Source: Metellina segmentata (taxonomy: Eukaryota > Arthropoda > Arachnida > Araneae > Tetragnathidae). From it: a stretch of 64,000 nt of DNA. Each line of letters opens with the position of its first letter. Positions within the stretch are counted from its first letter, which is position 1. The position numbers and the translations under genes were made by a program. This document shows, in pieces, positions 1 to 52,900 of the stretch. Location of the stretch: contig OX375881.1 in the NCBI GenBank assembly GCA_947359465.1, forward strand, positions 75,849,914 through 75,913,913, given 5' to 3'. The notes beneath the pieces were generated by a model. It ran no database searches and was not told where the DNA came from. It saw only the letters and a list, made by a program, of their open reading frames with translations.

Positions 1-109
1 CGAGATCAATCTCACAGGGAAAGATAAGAGATCTCATTAATTTTGAATCAGTCAGACAAATATTTTTCATATTAAAAAAAAAAAAGGAATAGTATAGTTG
101 GTAATAATG

Positions 110-385
110 ATAATTTTTAATTAACGTCGTACCAGAGCAACAAAACGGGCTATTGACGACGGTCTGGGATCAATCTTCCGAGGGAAAGATCCATGGACAA
201 CACACGTAATTTGGAACCACGGTCAGATGAAGAGGCAACACCTGAGCTGGCACCCCCCCCCACTCTCCAAACTACCACACCAAACCAACGTGGACTTTCG
301 GCCACAACAGATTTAAGGTGCACCAGACGTCTCTACACCATACGGTTACAAATATCCACCCAAATTCGAACCAGGAGTATAATAT
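110..385 (-). repeat. tRNA-derived SINE-like repeat, family A
   Basis: Reverse-strand copy of the commonest dispersed repeat here. On the minus strand it begins with a tRNA-like head (GGTTCGAA box near 370), then the body with ACCGTGGTTCCAAATTACG, and ends with GGTACGACGTTAATTAA. A run of C near 250 is unique to this copy. Confidence 0.6.
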
Positions 386-410
386 AGTTGGAGGTCGAGT
401 GATATAATAC

Positions 411-1489
411 TATACATCGAAAATACTGATTGGTGTATCATAAGAGAAATAGGCGTAACATACCTTGTGAAAACAAATGGAAATCCTAGTGTATATCTCA
501 GATCCAAATTTTCTTATTGTTGCTCTCGAAATATCGTAGAACGAAATAAACTCCGCTCTCTTGATTAGCTTTGAACACAAATAAGCCAAGGGGTTCCACG
601 TGACGTCATCTCACATCAATATTTAAAATCAGATACCTTTAGGATAACTACATTAACCTTTAGGCTACGGACGGTACAGCAGTTGTGTATCATGATCGCG
701 CCAAGAAAGAATTTAGACGACTGCCGTTAGAGCAGTTGTACCTCGAAAGTAACAAGAATCGCGCCAAGAAAAAAAAATCTCTTTAAAGAAAATGTAAATG
801 TATTTGCGGTAAATATGCAGCTAATCCACAATTGCTGGGAATATTGAGCTTACTGCGCACATAGTTTAGAATATTTGTGCGAGTAATCGCCAAAAGAAGC
901 GTTAATGAAGCGTTAAATCTAATTTGAATTGTAACCCATCGGTATAAGAAAATTCTACTTTTACTGCAAATGGTTGTGGTAACCTTTTTATAAAATTTGA
1001 TTTGGTGGCTTTTGAAGTATTAGCTGTCACAAAAAAAAATATCTTATAAAGGACTGGTTTGGATGACAGGTTCGCGAAACATAATCATCTGCAGGCCTCA
1101 GGAGGCGAAAACTTTGAAATGTGTATTATATATGCACACATACACTATACCATTCAAAAGGGGTTCAGAACCTTTTAGTAACTGCGTACCACTTGAAATT
1201 TTTAGCAATTTTTGGCGTACAACCAGAGAGAGTTTTATATTTTTTTAGAAACATATATCTAAATGTCAGAAAAGTGCCCACAGGTTTGTTTTATTTTAAT
1301 AAAATACTAAGAAAGCTTCATATTTTATGATTAATGCACTTGTATAATTACAGTTTTATTTTTTACTCACAGGTCTAAAAACAAATAATTTTAAGTAATT
1401 CGTACAAACTACGCAATCAAACATTAGCATAATCAAAAATCAATTTTTAGTGCGAAACGTGAAGTTTTTTTAAATTAAAATATCAATAT
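411..1489. other. AT-rich intergenic stretch, nothing recognised
   Basis: No reading frame longer than about 70 codons resembles a known protein. I see no tandem structure or clear element ends. It lies downstream of the DCST gene. Confidence 0.4.
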
Positions 1490-1722
1490 CAGGTGCAATG
1501 GAGCTTAACTTCACTCTTAAGTCGTCTTCAACACTTATTATGTTTCTAAATTTATTTTTTAGATACAAAAGTTCAGAAAAACCACTCTCACACAAGTAAC
1601 TAGTAACAGATGGCATAAGAAATAGCATAACGTAGTTGTGAACATATTCAAAAATCGAACAAACATCGTAGAACATTTGGGCCGCTCGTATCATCCTTGC
1701 ATACCACCGGTTGGGATCCCTG
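1490..1722 (-). pseudogene. hAT transposase C-terminal fragment with a candidate terminal repeat
   Basis: Minus-strand frame contains SYLCESGFSELLYLKNKFRN followed by VEDDLRVKLSSIAPDID, the C-terminal dimerisation motif of hAT (ZBED-like) transposases. Nearly all the rest of the transposase is missing. On the minus strand the fragment ends upstream at CAGGGATCCCAACCGGTGG (about 1722-1704), a typical hAT terminus, directly abutting the Tc1 fragment at 1728. The opposite end was not found. Confidence 0.6.
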
Positions 1723-1727
1723 CCCTA

Positions 1728-2185
1728 CAATAATAGACCGGGCGCCGGCGGTTTTGCATAAAAACCAACTACGTGTTTGGGGTGTTTTTTGTAGTATGGC
1801 ATGTGACCTTTGCATGTTGTTCCTGGTCAATTGAACGCCGACGCCTACATGAACATTTTGAAAAATCAAGTTCTTCCTACGCTCTGGAAATTTTAAGGAA
1901 TGGACAAGTTTTACTTCCAGGACGACAACGCTCCATGTCATGTTGCAGCCTCTGTCAAGCAGTAATATCAAGATATGGATGGAAAACGTCTTCCCTGGCC
2001 TGCTCAGCGTTCCGACTTAAACCCCATAGAATATTTGTGGGACGGGTTAGAGCGACGCTTACGGACCAGGGAAACACGTCCGAAATCAACAGTTGAGCTG
2101 GCGACATTCTTGCAGCAGGAATGAACACAAATACCCATAGCTGTGTATCAAAATCTTGTCGAAAGTATGCCCAGAGGAGTCAATA
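1728..2185 (+). pseudogene. Tc1-like transposase fragment (deleted subfamily)
   Basis: C-terminal half of a Tc1-family transposase with stops and frameshifts. Recognisable pieces are VPGQLNADAYMNIL, FQDDNAPCHVAASVKQ (second catalytic Asp) and DLNPIEYLWDGLERRLR (catalytic Glu, 34 residues after the Asp). The left side starts at CCTACAATAATAGACCGG, the same junction seen in the copies at 6.2-6.9 and 4.3-4.6 kb. The right side stops at SMPRG without its terminal repeat. Confidence 0.8.
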
Positions 2186-2324
2186 CGAATCCAGTAGAAA
2201 CTGACTAATGCAGATCTGGATGCATTGAGGCGGAAAGCTTTTGATTCAGGTTTTTGAAAGGTTTTAAGACGAGAGAAAGGACATTTCTTTTGGATGTGGC
2301 TTTCCCAAAACTTCGTCGGCTGCT

Positions 2325-2605
2325 GTTGCCCGATTGGCTCATCAAATTAGCAACCCGAGGGTTTGGAGTACCAATCCAAACAAAGACCGTCGTATACATA
2401 GGGGACTAGTACATGTTAAATCCATGGTGGCCTCAAATTTCCTCACTTTGGCATGATGTGGAAGTTTGGAGTGATTTCTCGTCAACCTGACCGTGGTTCA
2501 AAATTACGAGGTGTTGTCCTCCGAAGTTCCCCTCGGTGGGATGATCCCAGACCGTCACGAATAGCCCGCTGTGGTGCTCCAGTGTGACGTTAATTAATTA
2601 CCATT
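2325..2605 (+). repeat. SINE-like repeat, family A
   Basis: Forward copy with a degraded tRNA-like head (GATTAGCAACCCGAGGG region near 2345) and a full body (GACCGTGGTTCAAAATTACG at about 2488) ending GCTCCAGTGTGACGTTAATT. Confidence 0.65.
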
Positions 2606-4289
2606 AACTTCTCAAATATATGTTAGTCAGTTCCTACTGTATTCAGAATGATTCGGATCCTGTTGATGTGAATAGGCCCTTTTGGTTATCATCTTGTAAA
2701 ATATTTAATTGTCTGTCAAATATTGATTCAATATTAGCAAGGCATTGCAAATTTCATCTATGAGATTTTTAAAATCAATGAGAACAAATTTTAAGAAGCT
2801 GACTGAAGCTCTGAGCAGGCCAAGGAAGCATGGAAGTAGGAAAGATAATGGAAGTGCCTTTACTTTATACTGTTGAAGCCAAAACCATAACCGCGTCGCC
2901 ATCTTGGTGCTTTAAAAACATTGTGCTCGTGCATGTTAATCAACGTGGTTATATCGTTTTTGAACTTCCATGATTTTTTTATTGACGATATTAACCAAAT
3001 AATTAGCACTAATTTCTTAGTTTTGATATGAATATGACGTCTTGTATCGCCTACGGAAGTACAAACCGAAATACAAAGAAGATCCCTGGAATATCGTTTC
3101 ATAGGTAAGTTTAATTTTATATATCTTTAGGCTGATAGCTTTTTGACCTGTAATTTCTAAGAGTCCAAGCAGCATTATATTAAAAATTAGATGTATTTAT
3201 AAACATTTGAAGTATTATTTTGAAAAGGTTGACCGATTTATCCAAAGATATTATTAATTTTATTTATAAATTAACAGAATTGTACAATTCTGTTTTTTAA
3301 ACTTACCAGTAATAAGAGTTAGAAACTGCTTTTTAGGAAAGTTTAACTTTTATTTAATGAAAAAGTATTACAGTCAAATAAACAGTAGCGGTATTTTTAG
3401 TACATGGATGAAAATATTACCTCATTTTACATGATTTAGAATGAAACAGTTTTAGCTAACAGTTATAAAATTCGAATTATAAACATTGCTTTTGGTTTTC
3501 TAAAACGCATTTTATTGTTAGTTAAGATCTTTTGCGTTCAGCAATTAAGTAACTGCTTGAATGCTATTGAAACCTTGGACTGTGACTGATTTTGTGGTTT
3601 TTTAGATTGAATTAGTTTATGTTTATAAATTTTTGTTTTAATAGTCTAAGATAAACAGTAAAACCTGTAATACAGTTAGGACTTGGGAAAACATATGGTT
3701 AGACAGGTTTATCATTAGACAGGATCATTATACATAGGTTTCAATGCATCTATCAATTCATTGTATATGACTAAAATACTTTTCATTTAAGGTTTCCCAA
3801 AGACCCAGAACGTGGAGATGCATGGATAAACAGTGCATAGTCATAAAGCGGTGTATAATAAGAAGTGAAATACCACAAGAAAATAAATATTTAGAATGGT
3901 TTATTGGGCTAAAAGTGTGTGTATTTCAATGTATGCAGGAAATCAATAAAATAAATTTTAATGTTTAACTGTGGAAACCAATTTGGATACACTTTCTAAA
4001 AAGAAGAATGAGGGATACAGAGTTTTCTGTTTCTTTATTGTAATTATATTATAACATATTCAATCAAAAAATTTAAAAGCAAACTGGAAAAAGGTAGTTA
4101 ATTCTTTTTATACATCATACTTAAATTATCATTTAAAAAACAAAATATTGCCAAAATTAGAAATTTTTTCATTTGTTTAGCATTGCTCAGTTGCAAAATG
4201 AATGAACACATCTTAATATGGAAAAAATTGCGCCTTATAAAAGTTTTTAACTGCGCATGCGCGGCCGCCATCTTGTTGTCTTAAAACAA
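2606..4289. other. AT-rich stretch without recognised genes
   Basis: Contains only short frames that match nothing I know. The sequence at 3.1-4.2 kb is strongly AT-rich with no repeats that I could define. Confidence 0.4.
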
Positions 4290-4648
4290 TGGAAATATCG
4301 GCTTCAGTTAAACCGGTAGCGAAACATTGTTGGAGCACTTCCTTATCTTTCCTACTTCCATGCAAGGAAGACGTTTCACATCCATATCTTGATACCATTG
4401 CTTGACAGAGGCTGCAACATGACATGGAGCGTTGTTGTCCTGGAAGTAGCATTCGTCCATTCCATAAAATTGCCAGAGCGTAGGAAGAACCTGATTGTCC
4501 AAAATGTTCATGAAGGCGGCGGCGTTCAATTTACCAGGAACAACATGTAAAGGTCCCAGGCCATACAACGAAAAGCACCTCCAAACAAGCAGTCGGATTT
4601 TATGCAAATCCGCTGGCGTCCGGTTCATTATTGTAGGTTAGAGTAGTT
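4290..4648 (-). pseudogene. Tc1-like transposase fragment, same subfamily as 6243-6911
   Basis: Minus-strand frame MNRTPADLHKIRLLVWRCFS, then PLHVVPGKLNAAAFMNILDN and CYFQDNNAPCHVAASVKQWY. It breaks off after KRLPC, before the catalytic Glu. The 5' side carries CCTACAATAATGAACCGG, the terminal repeat joined straight to the middle of the transposase. Confidence 0.75.
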
Positions 4649-4684
4649 CTAATTTATGACCTTTCCCAGTTAGTTGGCATGAAT

Positions 4685-4735
4685 TTTTAATTAACATCGC
4701 ACTGGAGCAACACAACATGTTATTCCTTTTCCAGT
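4685..4735 (-). repeat. SINE family A tail fragment
   Basis: Matches the 3' tail of the family in reverse orientation (TTAATTAACATCGCACTGG, GAGCAACACAACATG). Confidence 0.5.
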
Positions 4736-4969
4736 TGGAAGCTTTGGCCTACAGTAAAGTGACGATTCCGAGGAGGAATTTCAAAAAAAAGTTTGGCTTC
4801 GCATCGATATTCAATCAACTTGACAGAAACTCATTGAATAGCCAAATCTTGCTTGTTCGTACGCTATAAAAATCCCAAACAACCTTAAGCATTCCTTTTT
4901 ATGAAACGACTCCTGCATTTTTAGGCTAGCAACCTGTGGCTGTAGGAAGCTCAGGTTTGATTCTTGTCA

Positions 4970-5095
4970 TATTTAAGTCGTCTCTGGGGAGTATTTTTCT
5001 TTTCTATAACAGTTAAAAACTTTCCTGGTGTTTGTGTATGTCCTTTTAGTAGACGTTGTTTGGCTCATCTTGGTCAAACATAGTCATTGAAACCC
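4970..5095 (-). repeat. SINE-like repeat, family B (degraded)
   Basis: Reverse copy of the second dispersed family. The core on the minus strand is similar to GGTCATGCTGCGCCAGACAC, and the region resembles 5470-5650 but with many changes. Confidence 0.4.
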
Positions 5096-5224
5096 AACCA
5101 ACCTCAAAGCATGTGCTCAGGATTTACGAGAGGTAATTTTCTATCAAGTTTAATGTAGGTGGCGATTGTGTTTCTTCAGCGATTGGGGGGGGGGGTTCCT
5201 GTACTCATTCCTAAGGTATTAACA

Positions 5225-5340
5225 TCGTGTTCTAACCGTGGTTCGAAATTAAGAAGTATTGTCCTCCGATCTTTGCATCGTCGCCAGAAGTCCGTTATCT
5301 CCTTATTTTCTTAATTAAATTACGAACCTACTTACCTATA
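5225..5340 (+). repeat. SINE family A body fragment
   Basis: ACCGTGGTTCGAAATTAAG followed by TTGTCCTCCGATCTTTGC and the TTAATTAAATTACG tail. Preceded by a G run at 5188-5197. Confidence 0.5.
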
Positions 5341-5407
5341 TACCTTTACTTAATTCTAAGTTGACGTCACTTGGTTTGTTTTTCGAATATGTCTTCAGCA
5401 CGTCTTT

Positions 5408-5441
5408 CCCCCCCAAAAAAAAAAAAAAAAAAAAAAAAAAA
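5408..5441. repeat. Poly(C)-poly(A) tract
   Basis: About 8 C followed by more than 30 A. It may be the tail of a retroposed copy, but no retroelement body could be identified directly upstream. Confidence 0.6.
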
Positions 5442-5469
5442 GATTCTAAACATTTAGAAACCGTCATGG

Positions 5470-5650
5470 TTCAGGGTTGTATGCCCATTGCACTAGCAAC
5501 TTGTAAGTTGTAGGTGGTACAGTTTCGATGGATTAAATTTCCCCCTGAGTGCATTTCTCTTCCTATCTTGTATATGTCCATAACTTTGTGTGGTCTATCG
5601 TGTCCAGCGCAGCATGGTCAAATATGGCCCTTGCACCATAAAACCCTAAC
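5470..5650 (-). repeat. SINE-like repeat, family B
   Basis: Minus-strand copy containing GGGCCATATTTGACCATGC and the tRNA-like segment AACTTACAAGTTGCTAGTGC. The plus-strand GTTTCGAT motif near 5525 looks like part of the internal promoter region. Confidence 0.5.
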
Positions 5651-5958
5651 CAGCCAGTGAACTGAAGTAAACCGACATGTATCATGTGTGAGTATTGGTA
5701 TAGTGAAAGTAAAATCTTCACTCATTACCGTCTCTTTTTCTGGTTTGTTTAAACTGAAAATTCCTCCCATGCACAGTACATCTGATCAAAACGAGGTTCC
5801 ACACTCCATGAAAAAAATAATCTTGATTTATATCCTGTAATCAGATGTGAACAGAAAAATGAAATTTATCACAAACAAAGCCTTTCTGCATGTGCGTTTG
5901 GTTGGTTTGATTGTGGTTCAAATTCCTAAAATTGCACTCGCAGAGGATTAGTTTACTA

Positions 5959-5964
5959 TTTATT
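5959..5964 (-). promoter_or_regulatory. Candidate polyadenylation signal of the DCST gene
   Basis: AATAAA on the minus strand, about 110 nt downstream of the stop codon. Position and sequence suit a short 3' UTR. No cleavage site can be confirmed from sequence alone. Confidence 0.5.
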
Positions 5965-6073
5965 GCAGTATTAAAACAATTGAATACATAAATTACTTCT
6001 AGAATCAAATTACAAAAAATTCCAAATACACCATTTGACGCGTGATTTCATGTTCCTCTTCCCTGTATACAGT

Positions 6074-46466
<40,393 letters not shown>

Positions 46467-46822
46467 CTGTAACAACTTCCAGCAAAAAATTTTATTTGAT
46501 ATAGTGTATATGATTTGAATTTCAGAAATATGTGCACGCTTGAGTCAGTTTTGTTTCTGATTTGAATGTATTTTCTGATTTTTGTGTCAAATAAAAATTA
46601 TAAATATTTAATTTGGAACATTGGCTTTTCTATATAACTTTTTAGGTTAAGTTGGTTCATTTTCGCTCATCACGAAACAGAAAACACGAGGTGAAAACAC
46701 ACAGCATAAATTTTAATTCCAAATGCTCATACTGGTATCTTGGATTCTAATTTTCATCAAACATGTATAAAGATTATAAATTTCTATTCCAATAATTCTG
46801 TATGAGAATTAAAAAAATAAAC

Positions 46823-47015
46823 GGTGGAGTGGTCGTTCACGGTAAGACGTTTGTCGCCAACTAATTTTTATCGCCAAATCAAGATGGTGGCCGAATTCCG
46901 TAACAGCAGATAGGGTTGCCATAACAAAAACGGCAATGTGAAGAAAATCCACAAAAGGTGAAGGTGACCATATTAGGCGACAAATCGCCTTCTTACCGTG
47001 AACGACCACTCCACC
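46823..47015. mobile_element. 193-bp MITE with GGTGGAGTGG inverted ends
   Basis: Left arm GGTGGAGTGGTCGTTCACGG then TAAGACGTTTGTCGCC. The right arm is its near reverse complement, ending GAACGACCACTCCACC. Arms are about 35 bp. Like the GGTACAGC family it starts GGT and has GTCGCC/TGGCGA-like inner sequences and GGTTGCCAT, so the two may be related. Confidence 0.85.
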
Positions 47016-48566
47016 ATAAAAATAATTTTAAAGCATCTTTTATGCCTGTGAAATGTGATCAAAATCCCTTTGGTTAAATTTTATTTCTTGAGCTCTGTAA
47101 TGTTTCTTTTTTGTTATTTAAATAAAAAGAGGAAAGGGAAAAGGTAGAATTAATTTTTGAATTTTTAATCTTTAAAAATTTTAGAAGAGGTAGTAGTTAG
47201 TGCATTAAGAGGTTGTGCCTATTGTGATTCGAGGTTGAATCTCGATTTCCTAATTATATGAAGAGGACCTCTAGACAATAAACCTAAAGTCTCCCATCAT
47301 CTAAAGTGATTTCTTGTCAATAAATTAAAAAATACGACCTGTAGGTTTATGATGATGACAGAAAGATCGTCTCCTCTGGAATAGGGAGGAGAATTTTTAA
47401 TTTGTAGGAAGAGTTTAGAGGCTGGACTCAAACCAAGAAACCGAGGGATGCTGTCCTAATAGTAACAAAATGTGCTATTGGTTCTGGTTGATCTTCTAGA
47501 AGATGGAGTTGCATAGTTGATAATCGTTGAAATCGAGTTAAGTTCCAGTGCTCCAACTAGTTGGTCTGGAAAGTCGAACCAAAATTTATCTGGAGGTGAA
47601 TTGTAGATGAAAAACACAGGAGGACATGTCGAGGAAAATAGGAACTTTTATTTCAGGATTGAAGTGATTAGAAGACCATCATCATAATCTCCATGTCAGG
47701 TCCAATACATCCTCATCGGTTGATCTCCTCGAGATCTGAACGATTTCACGAAAGACCAAGGAGGGTACTCTAGATCATTTTTTTATAGTGTTGTTGTAGC
47801 AGTATTAAATGAGAAGGAGGGGCGGGGGGTGACTGTGTGAACCAAAGCTCAAAGAAGCATCGGCGAGTTTTTTTTAGACTGAGCGATCCTTTGTAATTTT
47901 TACTCATTAGCTTTAGGTGTGGAATAATCCACAAGGGCAGCTAGACCGCAAAAATTTCAATTCCCTATGAGACGAAGATTTTCTTACTTGAAGATTTCGC
48001 ACAGTCACCCCGAGGAAAGACCGGACCGACAATTTCGCTGTTTTCTCACTCGAAATCAGTGAAAGAGAGCGAAATTAACGCCAAGGGTTGGGTTTTATAA
48101 AGCGGGCAAAATTTCAGATTTCTTCGCCAATTGGTCCGCCAAATTCCATATTTGATGGTTCTTCTCCGTCTGAAACTTCGCCAAAATCCACTAACTAGTA
48201 ACCCCTCTTCGTGTCCTATTTTGGTTCAAGTGAATAATTTTTTATTAATTAGGATACAAAATCATATATTCATTACACAAACTTGGAACAACCACCAAAT
48301 TATCATGGTATCTTAATGTATAAATAGATAGGAGTCTTGAAGCCGTATAATGAAAAATGATGAAATGATTTTTGATAAATAAAATAATCGAAGAAATTTT
48401 GGCAAGGGGTGGACCCGCTAATTTGTCTGGGTTTTTCTTGGAAAAGGCCTAATTCTCCGTCTTTTCGACAGAGGGGAATCTCACCCTGTGCTATGCTAAT
48501 TCTTAGCTGGGACGGAAAAGCATCTTCTGAAAGCGTTCGTTTCTGTTAGTTTTGGGCGTCAATCTA
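47016..48566. other. Region upstream of the DCST model, nothing recognised
   Basis: A promoter or 5' non-coding exon of the DCST gene could lie here, but nothing specific is visible. The G-rich patch at 47.82 kb is short. Confidence 0.35.
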
Positions 48567-49978
48567 AACTGCTTTTGTAAAAAATGCAACACTGTGAAGG
48601 AATCATCAGAATTAAATGAAATTTAATACACTAACGGCTTGTATTAGTACAAATAAATGAATAAATTTTCAAAGCAAAAAAAAACAATCTTAAGTGTCCG
48701 AAATCAGTATTTGGTGTAGCCACCACGGGCTGCAATAAGTGCTGCTATACGACGTGGCATGGAGTGAAATAGATGTTGAATGTCTGCTTGTGGAAGAGAA
48801 TTCCATATTATTTGTAAGCGCACCCAACGTTCGTCTTTTGAAGCTGTAGGACGCGGATCACGAGCGAGACGACGACCAACCGAATCCCACACTTGCTCAA
48901 TAGGTAACATATCCGGCGAATAAGCAGGCCAAAGAGGAAGTTGCATGTGCTGAAAAGAAGTCTCGGACATTCCTTGCAACATGTGGGCGTGCATTATCCT
49001 GTTGAAATGTAGCTCCAGGGATGCCTTGAAGGAAGGGAACTGCTTCGGGCTCTAGCACTTTACGGACGTACCTGTTCCTATTCCGATTACCCTCAATTCG
49101 TAGCAGCTGAGATCGTCCATGATACGAAATCGCACCCCAGACCATAACTCCGGGTGTTCGGCCACTATGACGTTAGATAACGCCCTCTGGAAGGCAGAGT
49201 TCACCGGCATAGCGTCTAACATGAATGCAGACATGATGGTTCAAAAAATTAAAGCGGTATTCGTCAGAAAAGACAACTTGTTGCCAATCAGCCCGCCAGG
49301 CTCTGTGCTCATGAGCCCATTGCAGACGCAACCGTCGATGGTTTGGCGTGAAGGGGATCCTGTATAAAGGAATCCTTGCACGCAGTCCACGGTGCAGCAG
49401 AGGTCGGCGAATTGACGAAGCCGACATTAGTACACCTGTAGCATAAGGCCAAAGTGCTGCCAACTGCCTGGAGGAAGCTGTACGGTCATTCACCGCCATG
49501 TGGACCAGGTGTCTATCATCGCGCTGACGTCACCTTCCATCGTCCACTCCCAGTTTTTCGAGTTGTCCGGTGCTCTTCGGTCCACTGCTTCCAAACTCGC
49601 ATCACTCTGGAACTGTTCCTCTGCACACGAGCTGCTATTGCGCGATAGGAAAATCCTCCTTCACGAAGGCCGAAGATTCTCCCTCGTTCAAACTTCGTAA
49701 GTTGTTGAAATTTCACCCTATTTCGTCGCGGAGGCATACTCAAGTCTCACTAAACGTTCGCCACTAAAAAATAACCATGCACTATTTTCAACGTCCCGCT
49801 ACAACCCTCTATTTATACGCTTTCAGCATCAGTTCAGAGGACGCTGCTCAAACCACGCATGCGTGGTGGCTCTGAAACTTTACTACTTTGCATAACATCC
49901 TATAATTGATATTTGCTGCAAATTTCATTTCACTCGGATGATTCGTTAATGGTGTTGCATTTTTTTCAAACAGCAGTG
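48567..49978 (-). mobile_element. Tc1-like element, fifth lineage
   Basis: 1412 bp between TA dinucleotides (48565-48566, 49979-49980). Ends AACTGCTTTTGTAAAAAATG and, on the minus strand, CACTGCTGTTTGAAAAAAAT, both followed by GCAACAC, with further similarity (GAATCATC, AAATGAAATT) inward. Confidence 0.92.
48704..49743 (-). pseudogene. Tc1 transposase, frameshifted in several places
   Basis: MSMPPRRNRVKFQQLTKFER begins the DNA-binding domain (FGLREGGFSYRAIAARVQRN). Then come ASSRQLAALWPYATGVLMSA, VVFSDEYRFNF (first catalytic Asp; Ser to Tyr beside it), ATFQQDNARPHVARNVRDFF, YSPDMLPIEQVWDSVGRRLA and the end MPRRIAALIAARGGYTKY. At least three shifts separate the pieces. Confidence 0.9.
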
Positions 49979-49980
49979 TA

Positions 49981-52900
49981 TTAAAAATTGTGTTGTCTGG
50001 GTAATTTTGAGGTCTTGTGAAGGTGCGATGATAGTTATAAATGTAACGTTTTCAATCAACGTTACAAGCCCTTCAAATAAGAAGGCTCATTATAAATTAG
50101 GGCAAACCAAGATACTTTATCTGAAAATTTAAGCACGAGGCGATTATTTTTCAGAAATTTACAGCCATATAGCCTTCTACACTTTTACGATAGTTCAAGA
50201 TTTCTCTAGGACAATGAAATCCGCATCATGAAAAAAAAACGTGCATAGGTAAGTACATAGCTTTATTATACAGCATATGCTTTCTTAGAACTACGAATGG
50301 GTGGATCGAGAAATGAAACGATGTCGTACATGGAATCGTCATTTATTGGACGACAAATCATGGCACTCTACAAGTTGAATAGAATCATACAAGTCAAGAA
50401 TAAGATAATGATATGAGAAATACCAAGAACATGTTCACGTTGAAGGCGTAATAGTTGTACAGCTGGATCAGTTGCCTTGTCCTTTTGTCGATATCGATGG
50501 GAACGTTAGTTACTTGCTCGATTGTTTTAGCAGTCAGCTGTCGCAATCGACATATCTGTATCAACGGTAGTTGCCACGAGATCAGCCACTCGGTGATGGA
50601 ATTCAGGGTGGCAGGTGTATCGGATGGTCAGAATACATGTAGCTGTTGCCTCTGCTCAGAGTACGTGCATTGAGCACCTGGTGGCAAGTAGACCCCAGCC
50701 TGAATTCGGGCAGTCAATAGCTTTCATTGGAGAACCTTTCCTCAAACCCCCTACGACTCTGGTCGTGCTTGAATCAGTCAATCGCACTCTTCTCAAGCGT
50801 GTTCGAACCCGCTGTTGGCAAGCAGTATGTATGAAATGTGTAACCAGCGTGCTTGCATAGTAAACTTCATAGTTAATGCATCTGATATTCTCAGTCTCGG
50901 CAGCCTACTTCCCCTAACCTTACAGTCCAAGGTATTAAGCCGTTGGCTGCTGCATTGAGGTCCATAGACACGGGCTTCACAGTGGTGTCGGATGCATAAT
51001 TCGATGGTTTCTGGTCCGTGAGCGCTGGAGTCAATTCTAAAAAAATCCCGAGCAGATTCTCCCGGACACGCTGCTTTCGCTTTCACTCAGACAGCGTTTT
51101 GCGTACTGTCTTTTGAATTGTGGTCGAATGGTGGAATTGCTTGCCTTCATAGTGAAACTCGTCTATAGTGATAGTACTTCGCGTCGTATTTCTTGGACAA
51201 CGTTGCAATTTTTTAGTCGATGTTCCACCTTCAGGCCTCCTACCTCGGTCTAAAGTTGGACCCCCCCCCGACCGGATACGCGTCCGATAGCGCTGCTCCC
51301 TAGATATAAACAGAATGTTTAAATACCGTAATATCTAATAGCAACTCGATAACAAGCCAAATACCGATCGTTTTTGGAACGCTGTCAGCTCTATCGAGCT
51401 CAACTGATAAAAGCCGTTTATAACTTCTTTGGTCGTTGCTTTTCTTCTATCCAACGTTATTTTCTATGTCTCACCAAGTTTTTCCATTTACGAGCAGTAA
51501 TGGGTTGTATTTTTTCACGACGGTCAATTTCCAAGTTAATAACCTATATCTAGGTGAAAGACGTAATTTTCTGCTCCAAAATTAGTCATGAATATTGCAT
51601 AAAGAAGATGTGTCGCCCTTTTCTTAATGATGCTGAAAGAGGGGAAATATGCATCCCTGGTGCAATATAGTGCCACATGTCAAAAACTATTGATAACAAA
51701 TCTGTGAATGCAAGACTATTTGCCACAGATTCGTCATTCTTATGTGACTTCAGTTCCTGCAATTTTACAGGAAACAAGCTTAAAGAGGAACATTCAGAAT
51801 CACTCTTATACTCAAACTATGCTTTTTTTAGTTGTCACTTTGGTTCAAGTAGTTTCGTCTTTCAATAAAGGTTCGATGTATGTGAAATGGAATATATGAA
51901 TGGATATAGCACACGATTTGTGTCCGAAGAAAGTTGTAGAAATTATAGAAGTGTTAAATTATTTTCTGGAGATTTAAATGATATTTACATTTTTGTGTGA
52001 AAGAGAGAAAATCGATAATTCAGATCACTTTTCCAATCAACTGCTAGTTGGTAAATAAAACTCGATTATTTTATGATCTTGTATTTTTGAGCTCCCTCAT
52101 TTATAGTTAAAATTCATTTGTACAATATTTCTTACAGCTTTGAGCATAATAAATATATATTTTTAATAAGGTAAGAAAAATATTTCTTCACTGTGTGTGT
52201 AACGATTTTTTTGCCATTCTAAAAGTATTCAGGATCGAATGATATTTTATGTTTCTAAGACCAAATTTGGGTACGGTGTTCAGCAAAAATGCATTTTGAT
52301 TGACCGAACTGTTGTTAACTACTTTAACACTTTGACTAATATCCTTATGGCATACAGACATCTTTTAAAGAGAATTCTAAATTTTACTCTTGTATTAAAA
52401 TGTTTACACTTTGCTTATGTTAACATATTGATTTTAATTCAATGGTCAGTGGCTGTACAGGATACTCATACAATATATCAAGGGTTTGTTTTTGCTCATG
52501 CTCAAACTCTTTAGGAATGCGACATTACAGAAGTGCATTTAGTCAGCTTACAGCAGAAACTAATTGACTGACATTTTTGAATGTTTACTTTCACGACGAT
52601 GAGAAAGACATTGTAACGTTATAATCTGAATAAAATATATATAACATGGAATTGATAATTATTTTTTCTTTTTTTACCGAAAAACTAAAAGTTAGTCTTT
52701 AAAACAGCATTGCAGTAAAAATTTTTTTAATCATGTAATGAGGTTCTGCTTGATTAGAATGACGTAAGCGATCGATAATTTTTAAAAATTGGCTTAAATT
52801 CTTTCAGGGCGGTGGGATGCCTGATGTCTCATTTTCTTGAAATGGTTGAGACTAGGTATATAAATATTCTCTCACTTAACATTATGATGTCTAGGGTGCT

